Assembly: GCA_036654095.1 (NCBI GenBank)
Contig: JAVVSR010000005.1
Span: 33,877-97,876, forward strand
From: JAVVSR01 sp036654095
Lineage (GTDB): Bacteria; Bacillota; Clostridia; Christensenellales; CAG-917
Direction of reading: 5' to 3'
DNA: 64,000 nucleotides
Shown: piece by piece, positions 27,253-35,708 of the stretch
How the letters are laid out: each line of letters opens with the position of its first letter
Numbering within the stretch: position 1 is the stretch's first letter
The notes under the pieces: generated by a model
What the model was told of the DNA's origin: nothing
The model's input: only the letters and a program-made list of their open reading frames with translations
Databases searched by the model: none
Program-made: the position numbers and the translations under genes

Positions 27253-28262
27253 TATAAAATGACCTCGTCGCCTAAAACGACTTCGCCCAATAGGCAAGCG
27301 TTTTCGCCAAGCGCGTTAGCTTCTGAAATAACAGCGCTCGCAATAGATTTATCCACAGCCAACACCATACCGATACCCATATTAAAGGTATTATAAATTT
27401 TTCTATCTGAAATGCCCGACATTTTTTGCATAAGTTTAAACACAGGTGGCACTTCATAACTATTGCGGTCAATCTTTGCCGTTAAACCTTTTGTAAACAT
27501 CCTTGGAATGTTTTCAATAAAGCCACCGCCAGTAATGTGCGCCATACCCTTAATTTCAAATGTTTCAACAAGTTTCATTAGCGACTTAACATATATACGA
27601 GTCGGCGTAAGCAGTACTTCTCCTAAAACACCGCCCAACTCCTCGTTATAAGATGTCAAAACCTTTTTATCTTCGCCAAAAATTTTCCGTACCAATGAAA
27701 ATCCGTTGCTGTGAATGCCACTTGAAGCAAGCCCAATAAGCGCGTCGCCTGCTTTTATTTTTGAACCGTCAATAATTTTATCTTTTTTAACTATGCCTAC
27801 GGCAAAGCCTGCTATATCATATTCGTCTTTAGCGTAAAAACCGGGCATCTCTGCCGTTTCCCCACCAATTAGCGCCGATACACCTTGCCTACATCCATCC
27901 GCAACACCCTTAACTATTTCAGCAACCTTCTCGGGTACTAGTTTTGAAATCGCAATATAATCCAAAAAAATCAATGGCTTTGCGCCCAAAGCAACAATAT
28001 CGTTTACGCACATTGCAACGGCATCAATACCTATCGTATCGTGCTTATCCATTATAAACGCATATTTAAGCTTAGTTCCAACGCCATCGGTGCCTGCAAC
28101 CAAAACGTCGCCATCAGGCTTATCGTCAAGCGCGTAACAACCGCCAAAGCTACCAATATCGCCCAATACGCTATTGTTGTAAGTAGACTTCACGTATTGC
28201 TTCATCAAACTTACCGCTTTATAACCAGCTTCAATGTCAACACCAGCATCTTTATAGTCCAT
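27252..28262 (-). CDS. purM: Phosphoribosylformylglycinamidine cyclo-ligase (AIR synthetase)
   Basis: 336 residues from the ATG at 28262, which has a GAGAGG site; an ATG 24 bases earlier lacks one. It converts FGAM to AIR with ATP. YKDAGVDIEAGYKAV opens the protein, DGVGTKLKYA is the ATP/substrate loop, and GGETAEMPGFY and HITGGGFIENIPR are family signatures. It is separated from purE by a hairpin terminator and I see no strong promoter of its own, so its expression may depend on read-through. Confidence 0.96.
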   Translation of the reverse strand: MDYKDAGVDIEAGYKAVSLMKQYVKSTYNNSVLGDIGSFGGCYALDDKPDGDVLVAGTDGVGTKLKYAFIMDKHDTIGIDAVAMCVNDIVALGAKPLIFLDYIAISKLVPEKVAEIVKGVADGCRQGVSALIGGETAEMPGFYAKDEYDIAGFAVGIVKKDKIIDGSKIKAGDALIGLASSGIHSNGFSLVRKIFGEDKKVLTSYNEELGGVLGEVLLTPTRIYVKSLMKLVETFEIKGMAHITGGGFIENIPRMFTKGLTAKIDRNSYEVPPVFKLMQKMSGISDRKIYNTFNMGIGMVLAVDKSIASAVISEANALGENACLLGEVVLGDEVIL

Positions 28263-28364
28263 ATTAACCTCTCTATTTGCCCTCATTTTAAGTTTTGCAA
28301 AACAACGAAATTAGCATAAGTAAAAGCAGGCATAAATTTATTTTTCTAATTATGGTAAAAATAA

Positions 28365-28391
28365 TTAATGGCAGAAAAATTCTGCCATTAA
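28365..28391 (-). terminator. Terminator-like hairpin between purE and purM
   Basis: Perfect 12-base stem TTAATGGCAGAA/TTCTGCCATTAA with a 3-base loop, followed on the minus strand by TTATTTTT. It starts 3 bases after the purE stop codon and lies inside the expected purine transcript, so it could set purE above purM levels or terminate partially. Confidence 0.75.
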
Positions 28392-28393
28392 AA

Positions 28394-28885
28394 CTACTTT
28401 AGTTCGTTTTGTAATTTTTCGTCGTCGGCAACAACTTTATCCGCAATCTCAGCCTTGAAGCAAACAAGTTTCTTCATAAACTTAGGATACTTAAGCGATA
28501 AAATTTGAACAGCCAATAAACCTGCATTTTCTGCGCCGTTTATCGCAACACAAGCCACCGGAACACCGCTAGGCATTTGTACTGTTGACAACAAGCTGTC
28601 AAGACCGTCCAAAGTTGAACTTTTAATTGGAATACCGATAACGGGCAACGGAGTGCTAGCCGCGAGTACGCCTGCAAGATGAGCGGCCTTACCTGCCGCA
28701 GCGATAATCACTTCAATGCCTAAATCCATTGCTTCCGAGGCAAATGTGGCGGCAATAGACGGAGTGCGGTGAGCGGAAATAACCCTAACTATTGGTTCAA
28801 TTTCAAACTTTTTTAAAATATCCAAAGCTGGCTTAACAACATCAAAATCGTTTTTACTTCCCATAATGATAGCTACTTTAGGCAT
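28394..28885 (-). CDS. purE: N5-carboxyaminoimidazole ribonucleotide mutase
   Basis: 163 residues from the ATG at 28885, preceded by GGAGG at 6 bases; an ATG 12 bases upstream overlaps that site and is rejected. IIMGSKNDFDVVKP (canonical MGSxSD is GSKND), VISAHRTP and AAAGKAAHLAGVLAA are the family motifs around the AIR/CAIR site. First gene of the purine run with its own consensus promoter. Neither purK nor purC follows it here. Confidence 0.96.
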   Translation of the reverse strand: MPKVAIIMGSKNDFDVVKPALDILKKFEIEPIVRVISAHRTPSIAATFASEAMDLGIEVIIAAAGKAAHLAGVLAASTPLPVIGIPIKSSTLDGLDSLLSTVQMPSGVPVACVAINGAENAGLLAVQILSLKYPKFMKKLVCFKAEIADKVVADDEKLQNELK

Positions 28886-28914
28886 AGTGACCTCCATACC
28901 AAATTGATACGCTT

Positions 28915-28943
28915 ATTATATTTTTTTTTGTCGAAAGTGTCAA
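28915..28943 (-). promoter_or_regulatory. Consensus sigma-A promoter for purE
   Basis: TTGACA (28938-28943) and TATAAT (28915-28920) on the minus strand with a 17-base spacer that ends in nine A residues. The leader to the purE ATG is only about 23 bases, too short for a purine riboswitch. No PurBox-like repeat is recognised. Confidence 0.9.
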
Positions 28944-29026
28944 ACAAAAAGCAAGGCATTTGTCACAAATTATTTAAACGCACAGCGATTAATATATAAA
29001 CTTAGTATAAATAGATAATATACTAA

Positions 29027-30589
29027 TTAAATATCAAATATTTTATATTCAAAACGCTTAGTAATTTCATCGGCAAATGCAGATGAAAATGCTATGATAC
29101 AAGGTTTTTTTTGATACGTCACGGGATTGACTGAAAATTCATAAAATCTATAATCGGGATAATCGGATTTTATATTTTTAATTTTCTTTTTAAAATCTTT
29201 ATTAAAGCAATGTTCAACCGCAGGCGGAAGCAATTTGTTTAAATTGCTAGCAAGGTAATCAAACTTTAAAATATTGCATATAGTTTCATTATCAAAGCCT
29301 TTACTTAGCATAAATTTTTTCACCTCGTCATAAAGCACAAATAGCTGACAAAAATCGGTAACATAACCACTCAATTCGCTATAAAAATCAAACGGACTAC
29401 TATATTTTAAGCCATAATATATAATACTATTAAACCTTTGACTGTTAAAAACGCTGTCAACTGCCACTTCTAGGCGCTTTAATGATATTATATCATTTTT
29501 TGTCAACCAAGGAGTTTCCGTGACTTCATAAGGTGGTGTTTCGTTTACAACATATCCATCTGCAAGCTCATTTTCAAGTTTGCTGCCCTTTAAAACCTTT
29601 AAAAATCCAACCTGTATTTGGTGGCCACCTAATGAATATAATTCATTGAAACTCTGCTTAAACGATAACATATCTTCATATGGAAGGCCAACAATTAAGT
29701 CGGTATGAATATGACTATTATTAAAACTAACTAACTTTTTAATATTACTTGCAGATATTTCTAAATTTTCAAAACGATTTACGGCTTCAAGCGCTTTTTT
29801 TGAATAGCTTTGATAACCTATTTCAAATTGAAACAATCCTTTCTTGGCATTTTTTATCGCATTTAATAATCCCTCGTCAAAAAGTTCAGGAGCAACTTCA
29901 AAATGAAATCTTATTTTATCATTTGAAAAGTTTTCATTTATCCAATTTAAAAGCCTTTCCGCATACCTTTTATTTGCATTAAAGGTGCGGTCTACAAATT
30001 TAATTAAACGAATATCTTTGTTTTTAAACTTCAGTAACTCGCGAGTAACTTCTTCAAACGGAAATTGACGAAGTTTTGTCCCCGCGCTCATACAGTAACT
30101 GCACGAAAACGGACAGCCTCGCGACGCTTCAAAATAAACCATACGATTTTTGGCATTTTCAAAAAATTCATCTGTATATGGATACGCAATATTTTGAGTT
30201 TCTTCCCCTGCAATTATATGGCTGTTGTTTCCATTTATAATGCTTTCCCACGCGCGCTCACCCTCGCCTAAAATAATTTGGTCGGCTAGGTCGTGTATTT
30301 TTGTATTAAATGTCGCCTCTGGACCTCCAAAAACCGTGCGTATGCCACGCGCTTTAATTTCAGTTGCGACTTCGACAGTTTTTTCAACGTTAAAAATATA
30401 GGTCGAAAATCCAACAATATCTGGATTTGTTTTTAAAATATCCGCAACTATTTCTTCCGTGCTTCGATTTACAAAGGTATCAAGCATTGAAAAATCAACC
30501 TTTGATGATTGGCAATATTGTTTTATATACCAAATACCTAGCGACGTGTGCGTAAATTTGCTATTAAGACAAACAAGTGTTATTTTCAT
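29027..30589 (-). CDS. B12-binding-domain radical SAM protein
   Basis: 520 residues from the ATG at 30589 (MKITLVCLNSKFTHTSLG); a longer frame upstream has no family match and crosses the WYL promoter. The N-terminal part (about 1-135) is a cobalamin-binding-like Rossmann domain (DIVGFSTYIFNVEKT). The radical SAM core has ASRGCPFSCSYCMSA (about 155-170), with CxxxCxxC for the 4Fe-4S cluster. The C-terminal region is a DUF4080-like extension by position only. Members methylate or modify unreactive carbons, often in lipid, tRNA or cofactor pathways; the substrate here is unknown. Divergent from the WYL regulator with a 107-base intergenic. Confidence 0.85.
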   Translation of the reverse strand: MKITLVCLNSKFTHTSLGIWYIKQYCQSSKVDFSMLDTFVNRSTEEIVADILKTNPDIVGFSTYIFNVEKTVEVATEIKARGIRTVFGGPEATFNTKIHDLADQIILGEGERAWESIINGNNSHIIAGEETQNIAYPYTDEFFENAKNRMVYFEASRGCPFSCSYCMSAGTKLRQFPFEEVTRELLKFKNKDIRLIKFVDRTFNANKRYAERLLNWINENFSNDKIRFHFEVAPELFDEGLLNAIKNAKKGLFQFEIGYQSYSKKALEAVNRFENLEISASNIKKLVSFNNSHIHTDLIVGLPYEDMLSFKQSFNELYSLGGHQIQVGFLKVLKGSKLENELADGYVVNETPPYEVTETPWLTKNDIISLKRLEVAVDSVFNSQRFNSIIYYGLKYSSPFDFYSELSGYVTDFCQLFVLYDEVKKFMLSKGFDNETICNILKFDYLASNLNKLLPPAVEHCFNKDFKKKIKNIKSDYPDYRFYEFSVNPVTYQKKPCIIAFSSAFADEITKRFEYKIFDI

Positions 30590-30629
30590 AAAATTATTAT
30601 AACCTTTTTTAATAGGCTTGTAAAATGTA

Positions 30630-30658
30630 TTGACTATCCATAAGAAATACTCTAAAAT
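30630..30658 (+). promoter_or_regulatory. Sigma-A promoter for the WYL regulator
   Basis: TTGACT (30630-30635) and TAAAAT (30653-30658) with a 17-base spacer. An AAAGGAG site precedes the ATG at 30697. Confidence 0.7.
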
Positions 30659-30696
30659 TTGATTGACTGTTATTAAAAGCTTATAAAAGGAGCAAT

Positions 30697-31638
30697 ATGG
30701 TTGATGTATGTTTTGGTATTTTAATTGAATTATTGTCAAAGCGTAAAGTTTCGGCGCGCTATCTTTCCGAAAAATTTGAAATATCAATCCGTACAGTCTA
30801 TCGCTATATAGATATTTTGTCGGCAAACCACATCGCGGTGTTTGCTACTCGAGGCAGAAATGGCGGAATTCAAATTGCCGATAACTATCGTTTGCCAGCC
30901 GGATACCTCACCATTGACGAACAATCGGATATCTTTTCAGCATTGACGCTATTATCTAGCGCAACCACAAACTCAAATGCCGAAAACATTAAAACAAAAC
31001 TTCTTGCTTTAAATACCTTTACCAAGGCAGATAACATTGTTATGAGTAGCGACAAACTTTATGTTGACGGTGATTTAATTGGCGACGAAACCCTATATCG
31101 AAACAAGGTAGAGCCATTAAAAAAAGCCATTGACCTAACTCAAATGGTGTCGATAGTATATCACGACCGCGGTGGCGAAATATCCCTGCGTGAAATTGAA
31201 CCGCACGCATTTGTACTTAAAAATTTAGTATGGTACGTGTACGCATATTGCCATCTGCGCAATGGTTTTAGAATGTTTAAAATTTCACGAATTGAAAAAC
31301 TTTTAGTTATGCCCGAAAAACCATTTATTCGTCGCGAGCGCGCCTCTTTTACACCGTGGAATTTAGAAAACAACAACGAATATAAAAGCATAAATTTACT
31401 TTTATTGCTTAAGAACTCCGTGCGATATGACATTGAAGAATGGTTGGGGATAGAGTGCATTTCAAAAAATGAAAATCTTGATTGGCCATATTCAGCTTCT
31501 GCCACAGTCAAATCAAATGATACGCTTATTTCACGACTTCTATCATTTGGCAGCGAAATTATGGTGGTCGAACCCCTCTCTCTTAAAGAAAAAACAATTT
31601 CTTCTGCTAAAAACTTGATAAAATTGTATAATTCATAG
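30697..31638 (+). CDS. WYL-domain transcriptional regulator
   Basis: 313 residues. The N-terminal winged helix-turn-helix (about 5-60) reads KRKVSARYLSEKFEISIRTV then YRYIDILSANHI. A long linker leads to the WYL domain (about 140-220), with IVYHDRGGEISLREIEPHAF and LKNLVWYVYAYCHLRNGFRMFKI; here the family triad W-Y-L appears as W-Y-V. WYL domains bind nucleic acid or nucleotide ligands, and such regulators control DNA-damage, metabolic or defence genes. The probable target is itself and the divergent radical SAM gene. Confidence 0.9.
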   Translation: MVDVCFGILIELLSKRKVSARYLSEKFEISIRTVYRYIDILSANHIAVFATRGRNGGIQIADNYRLPAGYLTIDEQSDIFSALTLLSSATTNSNAENIKTKLLALNTFTKADNIVMSSDKLYVDGDLIGDETLYRNKVEPLKKAIDLTQMVSIVYHDRGGEISLREIEPHAFVLKNLVWYVYAYCHLRNGFRMFKISRIEKLLVMPEKPFIRRERASFTPWNLENNNEYKSINLLLLLKNSVRYDIEEWLGIECISKNENLDWPYSASATVKSNDTLISRLLSFGSEIMVVEPLSLKEKTISSAKNLIKLYNS

Positions 31639-31686
31639 TCTTTTGCTAACAAAAATCAAATAATCTTAAATTTAAGTATAATAAAA

Positions 31687-31716
31687 TTGACAAACTAAGT
31701 AGTATAATGTTAGAAT
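31687..31716 (+). promoter_or_regulatory. Possible promoter for the Sel1-repeat gene
   Basis: TTGACA (31687-31692) and TAGAAT (31711-31716) with an 18-base spacer, about 30 bases before the ATG. The longer spacer and weak -10 make this tentative. Confidence 0.45.
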
Positions 31717-31746
31717 ATAGTATATCTTTAAATAGGAAGGTTTTTT

Positions 31747-32523
31747 ATGGAACTTGAGCGCATAAATTTTGACAACAATTCAAACCCTATCAACAATTCT
31801 TCTCCCAATTATCTTAACCAAGTTCCTAACAACGGCTTTAATGATGTTATGAATTCGGTTGAAAAAGATATCCAGTATAATCCGCAACCCGTTTACGCTA
31901 ACAGTGATGCCGATGATATGTGGGCTTTGGCTGAAAAAGGCAATCCTGATGCACAAAACAAGGTTGGTACTTGTTATGTTTCGGGCTATGGTGTTCCCCA
32001 AAGTTATTTGAAAGGTATTGATTGGTTTATTAAAGCGGCCGTTCAAGGTCATACGGGCGCATTTGCAAATTTAGGTGTTTGCTTTTTGTCGGGTTTAGGT
32101 ATTCCCCAAAACTATAAAAACGCTTTTAAATTGTTAAAAAAATCCGCCGAACGCGGTTATACACTCGCGCAATACAATTTGGGCGTTATGTATGAAAACG
32201 GATACGGCGTTGACAAAAATTATTCGATAGCGCTTTATTGGTATGCCCTCGCCGCTAAACAAGGCGACGCTATGGCACAAAACAATATTGGCAACTGCTT
32301 TATGTATGGCAATGGTGAAAAACAAGATTATGCTTCGGCTTTCTATTGGTATTCTGAAGCCGCCAAACAAAACTTGCCACTTGCCCAATATAATCTAGCT
32401 ATTTGCTATATGAATGGATATGGTGTTCAATCAAATCGCAACACCGCTTTGAAACTTTTAACAACCGCTTCACACGCAGGCAGCGCGGAGGCAACAAATG
32501 CTCTAAACTCTTTCTTTAAATAA
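31747..32523 (+). CDS. Sel1-repeat (SLR) protein
   Basis: 258 residues. The N-terminal 60 residues are Asn/Pro-rich and probably disordered. From about residue 60 to the end come five to six Sel1-like repeats of about 36 residues, each with the pattern A-x-x-G-x-x-x-A-x-x-x-L-G-x-x-Y-x-x-G-x-G-V (for example AQYNLGVMYENGYGVDKNYS). Sel1 repeats form a superhelix for protein-protein contacts. No signal peptide is seen, so it is probably cytoplasmic. Partner unknown. AGGAAGG precedes the ATG and a terminator follows. Confidence 0.88.
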   Translation: MELERINFDNNSNPINNSSPNYLNQVPNNGFNDVMNSVEKDIQYNPQPVYANSDADDMWALAEKGNPDAQNKVGTCYVSGYGVPQSYLKGIDWFIKAAVQGHTGAFANLGVCFLSGLGIPQNYKNAFKLLKKSAERGYTLAQYNLGVMYENGYGVDKNYSIALYWYALAAKQGDAMAQNNIGNCFMYGNGEKQDYASAFYWYSEAAKQNLPLAQYNLAICYMNGYGVQSNRNTALKLLTTASHAGSAEATNALNSFFK

Positions 32524-32539
32524 AAACTTTGATATAAGC

Positions 32540-32573
32540 AAAACCCGTCATTTAAACTAATGGCGGGTTTTTT
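32540..32573 (+). terminator. Terminator after the Sel1 gene
   Basis: AAACCCGTCATT and AATGGCGGGTTT (one wobble) form a hairpin followed by a T run. Confidence 0.85.
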
Positions 32574-32608
32574 GTTGCATTTAAAATTAAATTTTGTACA
32601 CTACTGCT

Positions 32609-32682
32609 TATCAATGGCTATCAATACACTATAACGTTTAAATTGCCTATCAATGGCATCTATACACTATACGTTTAAATTG
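32609..32682. repeat. Two-copy imperfect direct repeat
   Basis: About 36 bases starting TATCAATGGC and ending CGTTTAAATTG occur at 32609-32645 and 32648-32682 with small indels. They lie between the Sel1 terminator and the 3' end of the convergent LURP-one gene. Confidence 0.85.
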
Positions 32683-32692
32683 TTATGTTCTA

Positions 32693-33181
32693 TTAATAAT
32701 TGTCATCATTATGGCGGTGATGTACATAATCCAACATAACCGATAATCCCAAAATAATTGGCAACTTCGACTCATCTTCAATATCCAACATATAACTGTC
32801 GCGATAAATTGTCATTTTTTTGAAAATACTAGCTATAACCGTTTCGCCTTGTTTTATTTCAAAATCGTGGTCAAAAATATTGCCGTTGATTGAATAATTG
32901 CCCGCAGAACCGTTTATATCATATTTTGCCTTAATACTAAATTTGCGTTTTGCAATTAAAATCAACTTATTATTTTCATAAAACTTAATGTGCGCAATTA
33001 ATTTAGGAACAAAAAGCGTATTTTTTATCATAACAATTTCCCGACCTGCCATATCATAAATACGATATTTTTTTGGAATGGAAAATGCTCCTTTAACTAA
33101 AAAGACATCGTTCCCTTCCCTATCTTTAATATAATATTTACCCGAAATACTTAAAAATTTTTCTTTAACAACCAAGCGCAT
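32693..33181 (-). CDS. LURP-one-related (YxjI-like) protein
   Basis: 162 residues with a beta-rich pattern typical of the LURP-one/tubby-like fold: VVKEKFLSISGKYYIKDREG at the start, then repeated strand pairs (KYRIYDMAGREIVMIK, KYDINGSAGNYSINGN, IYRDSYMLDI). The family is widespread and little understood; plant members bind membranes or act in defence. No signal peptide. Single leftward gene with AGGAGG before its ATG. Confidence 0.85.
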   Translation of the reverse strand: MRLVVKEKFLSISGKYYIKDREGNDVFLVKGAFSIPKKYRIYDMAGREIVMIKNTLFVPKLIAHIKFYENNKLILIAKRKFSIKAKYDINGSAGNYSINGNIFDHDFEIKQGETVIASIFKKMTIYRDSYMLDIEDESKLPIILGLSVMLDYVHHRHNDDNY

Positions 33182-33311
33182 AATAGTGCCTCCTATTGTT
33201 TTATAGCTTTAATTTTACTATATTTTTTACAAAAATGCAATAGTATTTAATTATTATGTATATATTTTAACAAATTACTGACAACCAATTTTTTAATTAT
33301 CTTACAGTTGA

Positions 33312-34517
33312 TTATAAATTTTCGGAAATCTTAGTTAAAAAGTCACGACTATTAAGAGTAACCGCGCTGACGCCATCTTTATTAAACAACACCGCAAGGT
33401 CTTTAGTCATAAAGCCACTTTCTATTGTACTTAAAGTTGCAGCCTCTAGTTTATTTGCAAAAGCTTCCAAATCAGACAAACCATCTAATTGCGCGCGTTT
33501 TTTTAATGCGCCTGTCCAAGCAAAGATAGTAGCGACGCTGTTTGTGCTAGTTTTCTCACCATTTAAATGCTTGTAATAGTGCTTAGTGACGGTACCATGC
33601 GCCGCCTCGTATTCAAAAACTCCATCGGGTGAAACCAAAACGCTTGTCATCATTGCAAGGCTTCCAAAAGCTGTTGCAACCATATCACTCATAACATCAC
33701 CGTCATAGTTTTTGCACGCCCAAATCATACCGCCATTACTTCGCATAATACGAGCGACGGCATCGTCAATTAAAGTATAAAAATATTCTATTTTCGATTG
33801 CATAAATTTATTTGCGTAATCCGCGTCAAAAATTTCTTGAAAGATATCCTTAAAACGGTGGTCATATGTTTTGCTAATTGTATCTTTTGTCGCAAACCAT
33901 AAATCCATTTTTTTATCCAAGGCATAATTAAAGCAACTGCGCGCAAAACTTTTTATGCTTTCATCGGTGTTGTGCATACCAAGACATACGCCCGCGCTTT
34001 TTTTATAGTCAAAAATTTCAATTTTCTTTTCAGTCCCGTCGGCGGAAGTAACAACAAGCTCAGCCTTAGCTCCCTTAGTCGCATATGCTTCAACATCGCG
34101 GTAAATATCGCCGTAAGCGTGACGCGCAATAATTATAGGCTGTTCCCACCCCGAAACAAGCGGTTTAATGCCTGAAACTAATATTGGCGCGCGAAAAACC
34201 GTTCCATCAAGTATGGCGCGTATTGTGCCATTTGGGCTTTTCCACATTTGTTTTAACTTATATTCCTCAACCCTTGCGGCATTTGGAGTGATTGTGGCGC
34301 ACTTTACGCCAACACCGTATTCCTTACAAGCGTTAGCCGCCGCCACGGTAACTTCGTCATTAGTCCTGTCGCGCTCCGACAAGCCAAGGTCAAAATATTT
34401 AGTATTTAACTCAACATATGGAAAAAGTAGTATATCTTTAATATCTTTCCATAAAATTCTTGTCATCTCGTCGCCGTCCATTTCGACGATTGGGTTTTCC
34501 ATTTTAATTTTATCCAT
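33312..34517 (-). CDS. icd: NADP-dependent isocitrate dehydrogenase, eukaryote-like type
   Basis: 401 residues from the ATG at 34517, which has a GAGG site; an ATG 12 bases earlier does not. It oxidises isocitrate to 2-oxoglutarate with NADP+. NPIVEMDGDEMTRILW at the start, KSPNGTIRAILDGTVFRAPI for substrate binding, MWACKNYDGDVMSD-like metal site (MIWACKNYDGD) and AAHGTVTKHY are signatures of the homodimeric, eukaryote-like (IDH1/2-type) subfamily rather than the E. coli type. It has its own promoter overlapping the 3' end of ddl. Confidence 0.95.
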   Translation of the reverse strand: MDKIKMENPIVEMDGDEMTRILWKDIKDILLFPYVELNTKYFDLGLSERDRTNDEVTVAAANACKEYGVGVKCATITPNAARVEEYKLKQMWKSPNGTIRAILDGTVFRAPILVSGIKPLVSGWEQPIIIARHAYGDIYRDVEAYATKGAKAELVVTSADGTEKKIEIFDYKKSAGVCLGMHNTDESIKSFARSCFNYALDKKMDLWFATKDTISKTYDHRFKDIFQEIFDADYANKFMQSKIEYFYTLIDDAVARIMRSNGGMIWACKNYDGDVMSDMVATAFGSLAMMTSVLVSPDGVFEYEAAHGTVTKHYYKHLNGEKTSTNSVATIFAWTGALKKRAQLDGLSDLEAFANKLEAATLSTIESGFMTKDLAVLFNKDGVSAVTLNSRDFLTKISENL

Positions 34518-34542
34518 AATAAACCTCACTTAAATTGGATTT

Positions 34543-34571
34543 ATTATAGCCTATAACATCTACTTTTGCAA
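34543..34571 (-). promoter_or_regulatory. Sigma-A promoter for icd inside the ddl 3' end
   Basis: TTGCAA (34566-34571) and TATAAT (34543-34548) on the minus strand, 17-base spacer. The -35 lies within the last codons of ddl. Confidence 0.7.
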
Positions 34572-35702
34572 GCGATTGCTCTTTTCGCCTGAAAAATTTT
34601 TAAGTACTCCACTATCAAACGCGAGCTTGTTATGTTTTCGTACACACTCCTTGTATAGCGCGCCATCGATAATCATATCTAACAACGCGGTATAGCTAAT
34701 CCCCTTAGGCTCAAACAGATAGAACGCAAGCGAACCGGGAATAGTATTGACTTCATTAATATATAATTTATCATTTTCTGACAATAGATAGTCAATGCGA
34801 ACAACCCCCGACAAACACATTTCCGAGTAGACCCGCGCCGACATCGCTTGAACATTCTCATATAACTCTTGGGGGATTTCCGCAGGCAACTGACGTTTAC
34901 ATTCGCTCATTCCCTTGCCGCAGCCATTCATATACTTGTCTTCAAAAGATAAATAGTCGCTCCAACTGATTGGACGCTCCACTTCGCTAACTATTATTTG
35001 TTTTCCATCAGATACTACCGCGCAGTTTAATTCAATATAATTCGTCAATGCTCTTTCGGCAATTACTCGGCTGTCAAACGCGCAAGCAACTTCAATAGCA
35101 TTTACAAGTTCCTCTCTCGAGTTAGCGCGCTGAATACCTATGCTACTCCCTAGCGACGCAGGCTTAACTATAATAGGATAATCTAAAAATGTTTCTATAT
35201 GCAACATAAGCTTATCTCTGTTATACTTAAAGTCCGCGCGATTAACACTAATTTCTTCAACGGTATTCAGCAACAGTCCTTGAAACAATTCTTTAGATAC
35301 TATTTTATCCATACCGACAGCTGACGACATTATTCCAGCAGAAGTATATGGAACGCAATTACTTTCAAGCACGCCCTGTAACGCTCCGTTCTCGCCTTCT
35401 CCGCCGTGACAGCAAACTAGCGCAACTTCGGGTTTAAATTTTCGCATCAAAAAGTTTTTAACTTTGCTATAAAACACACCATCAAGCAAGTACAACCTAA
35501 CACACTTATGCGCCTCAAAATTTTGAAAAAAATCAATATCCAACATATCTTGAGAAGTGTAGTACGCTCCGTCTTTCATATAAATTGGATATATATCATA
35601 TTTTTCAACCGACAACTGCGACATTGATTGCACTGCCGTTATGATTGATATATCGTGTTCGCACGAACGTCCCCCAAAAAATACAGCAATCTTTTTTTTC
35701 AT
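34560..35702 (-). CDS. ddl: D-alanine-D-alanine ligase
   Basis: 380 residues. An ATP-grasp ligase joining two D-Ala residues for the peptidoglycan stem. Signatures: VFFGGRSCEHDISIITA (about 7-23), CCHGGEGENGALQG (about 98-111), KPASLGSSIGI (about 176-186) and INEVNTIPGSL (about 315-325). In the omega-loop region FEDKYMN the Tyr typical of D-Ala-D-Ala rather than D-Ala-D-Lac enzymes seems present, so normal vancomycin-sensitive precursors are likely (inference). It is immediately downstream of the murF-like gene (6-base gap). Confidence 0.94.
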   Translation of the reverse strand: MKKKIAVFFGGRSCEHDISIITAVQSMSQLSVEKYDIYPIYMKDGAYYTSQDMLDIDFFQNFEAHKCVRLYLLDGVFYSKVKNFLMRKFKPEVALVCCHGGEGENGALQGVLESNCVPYTSAGIMSSAVGMDKIVSKELFQGLLLNTVEEISVNRADFKYNRDKLMLHIETFLDYPIIVKPASLGSSIGIQRANSREELVNAIEVACAFDSRVIAERALTNYIELNCAVVSDGKQIIVSEVERPISWSDYLSFEDKYMNGCGKGMSECKRQLPAEIPQELYENVQAMSARVYSEMCLSGVVRIDYLLSENDKLYINEVNTIPGSLAFYLFEPKGISYTALLDMIIDGALYKECVRKHNKLAFDSGVLKNFSGEKSNRLQK

Positions 35703-35708
35703 AACCCC

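Noticed and set aside
28886..28943. Purine riboswitch upstream of purE
   Set aside because: The leader from the promoter to the ATG is only about 23 bases; no aptamer can fit.
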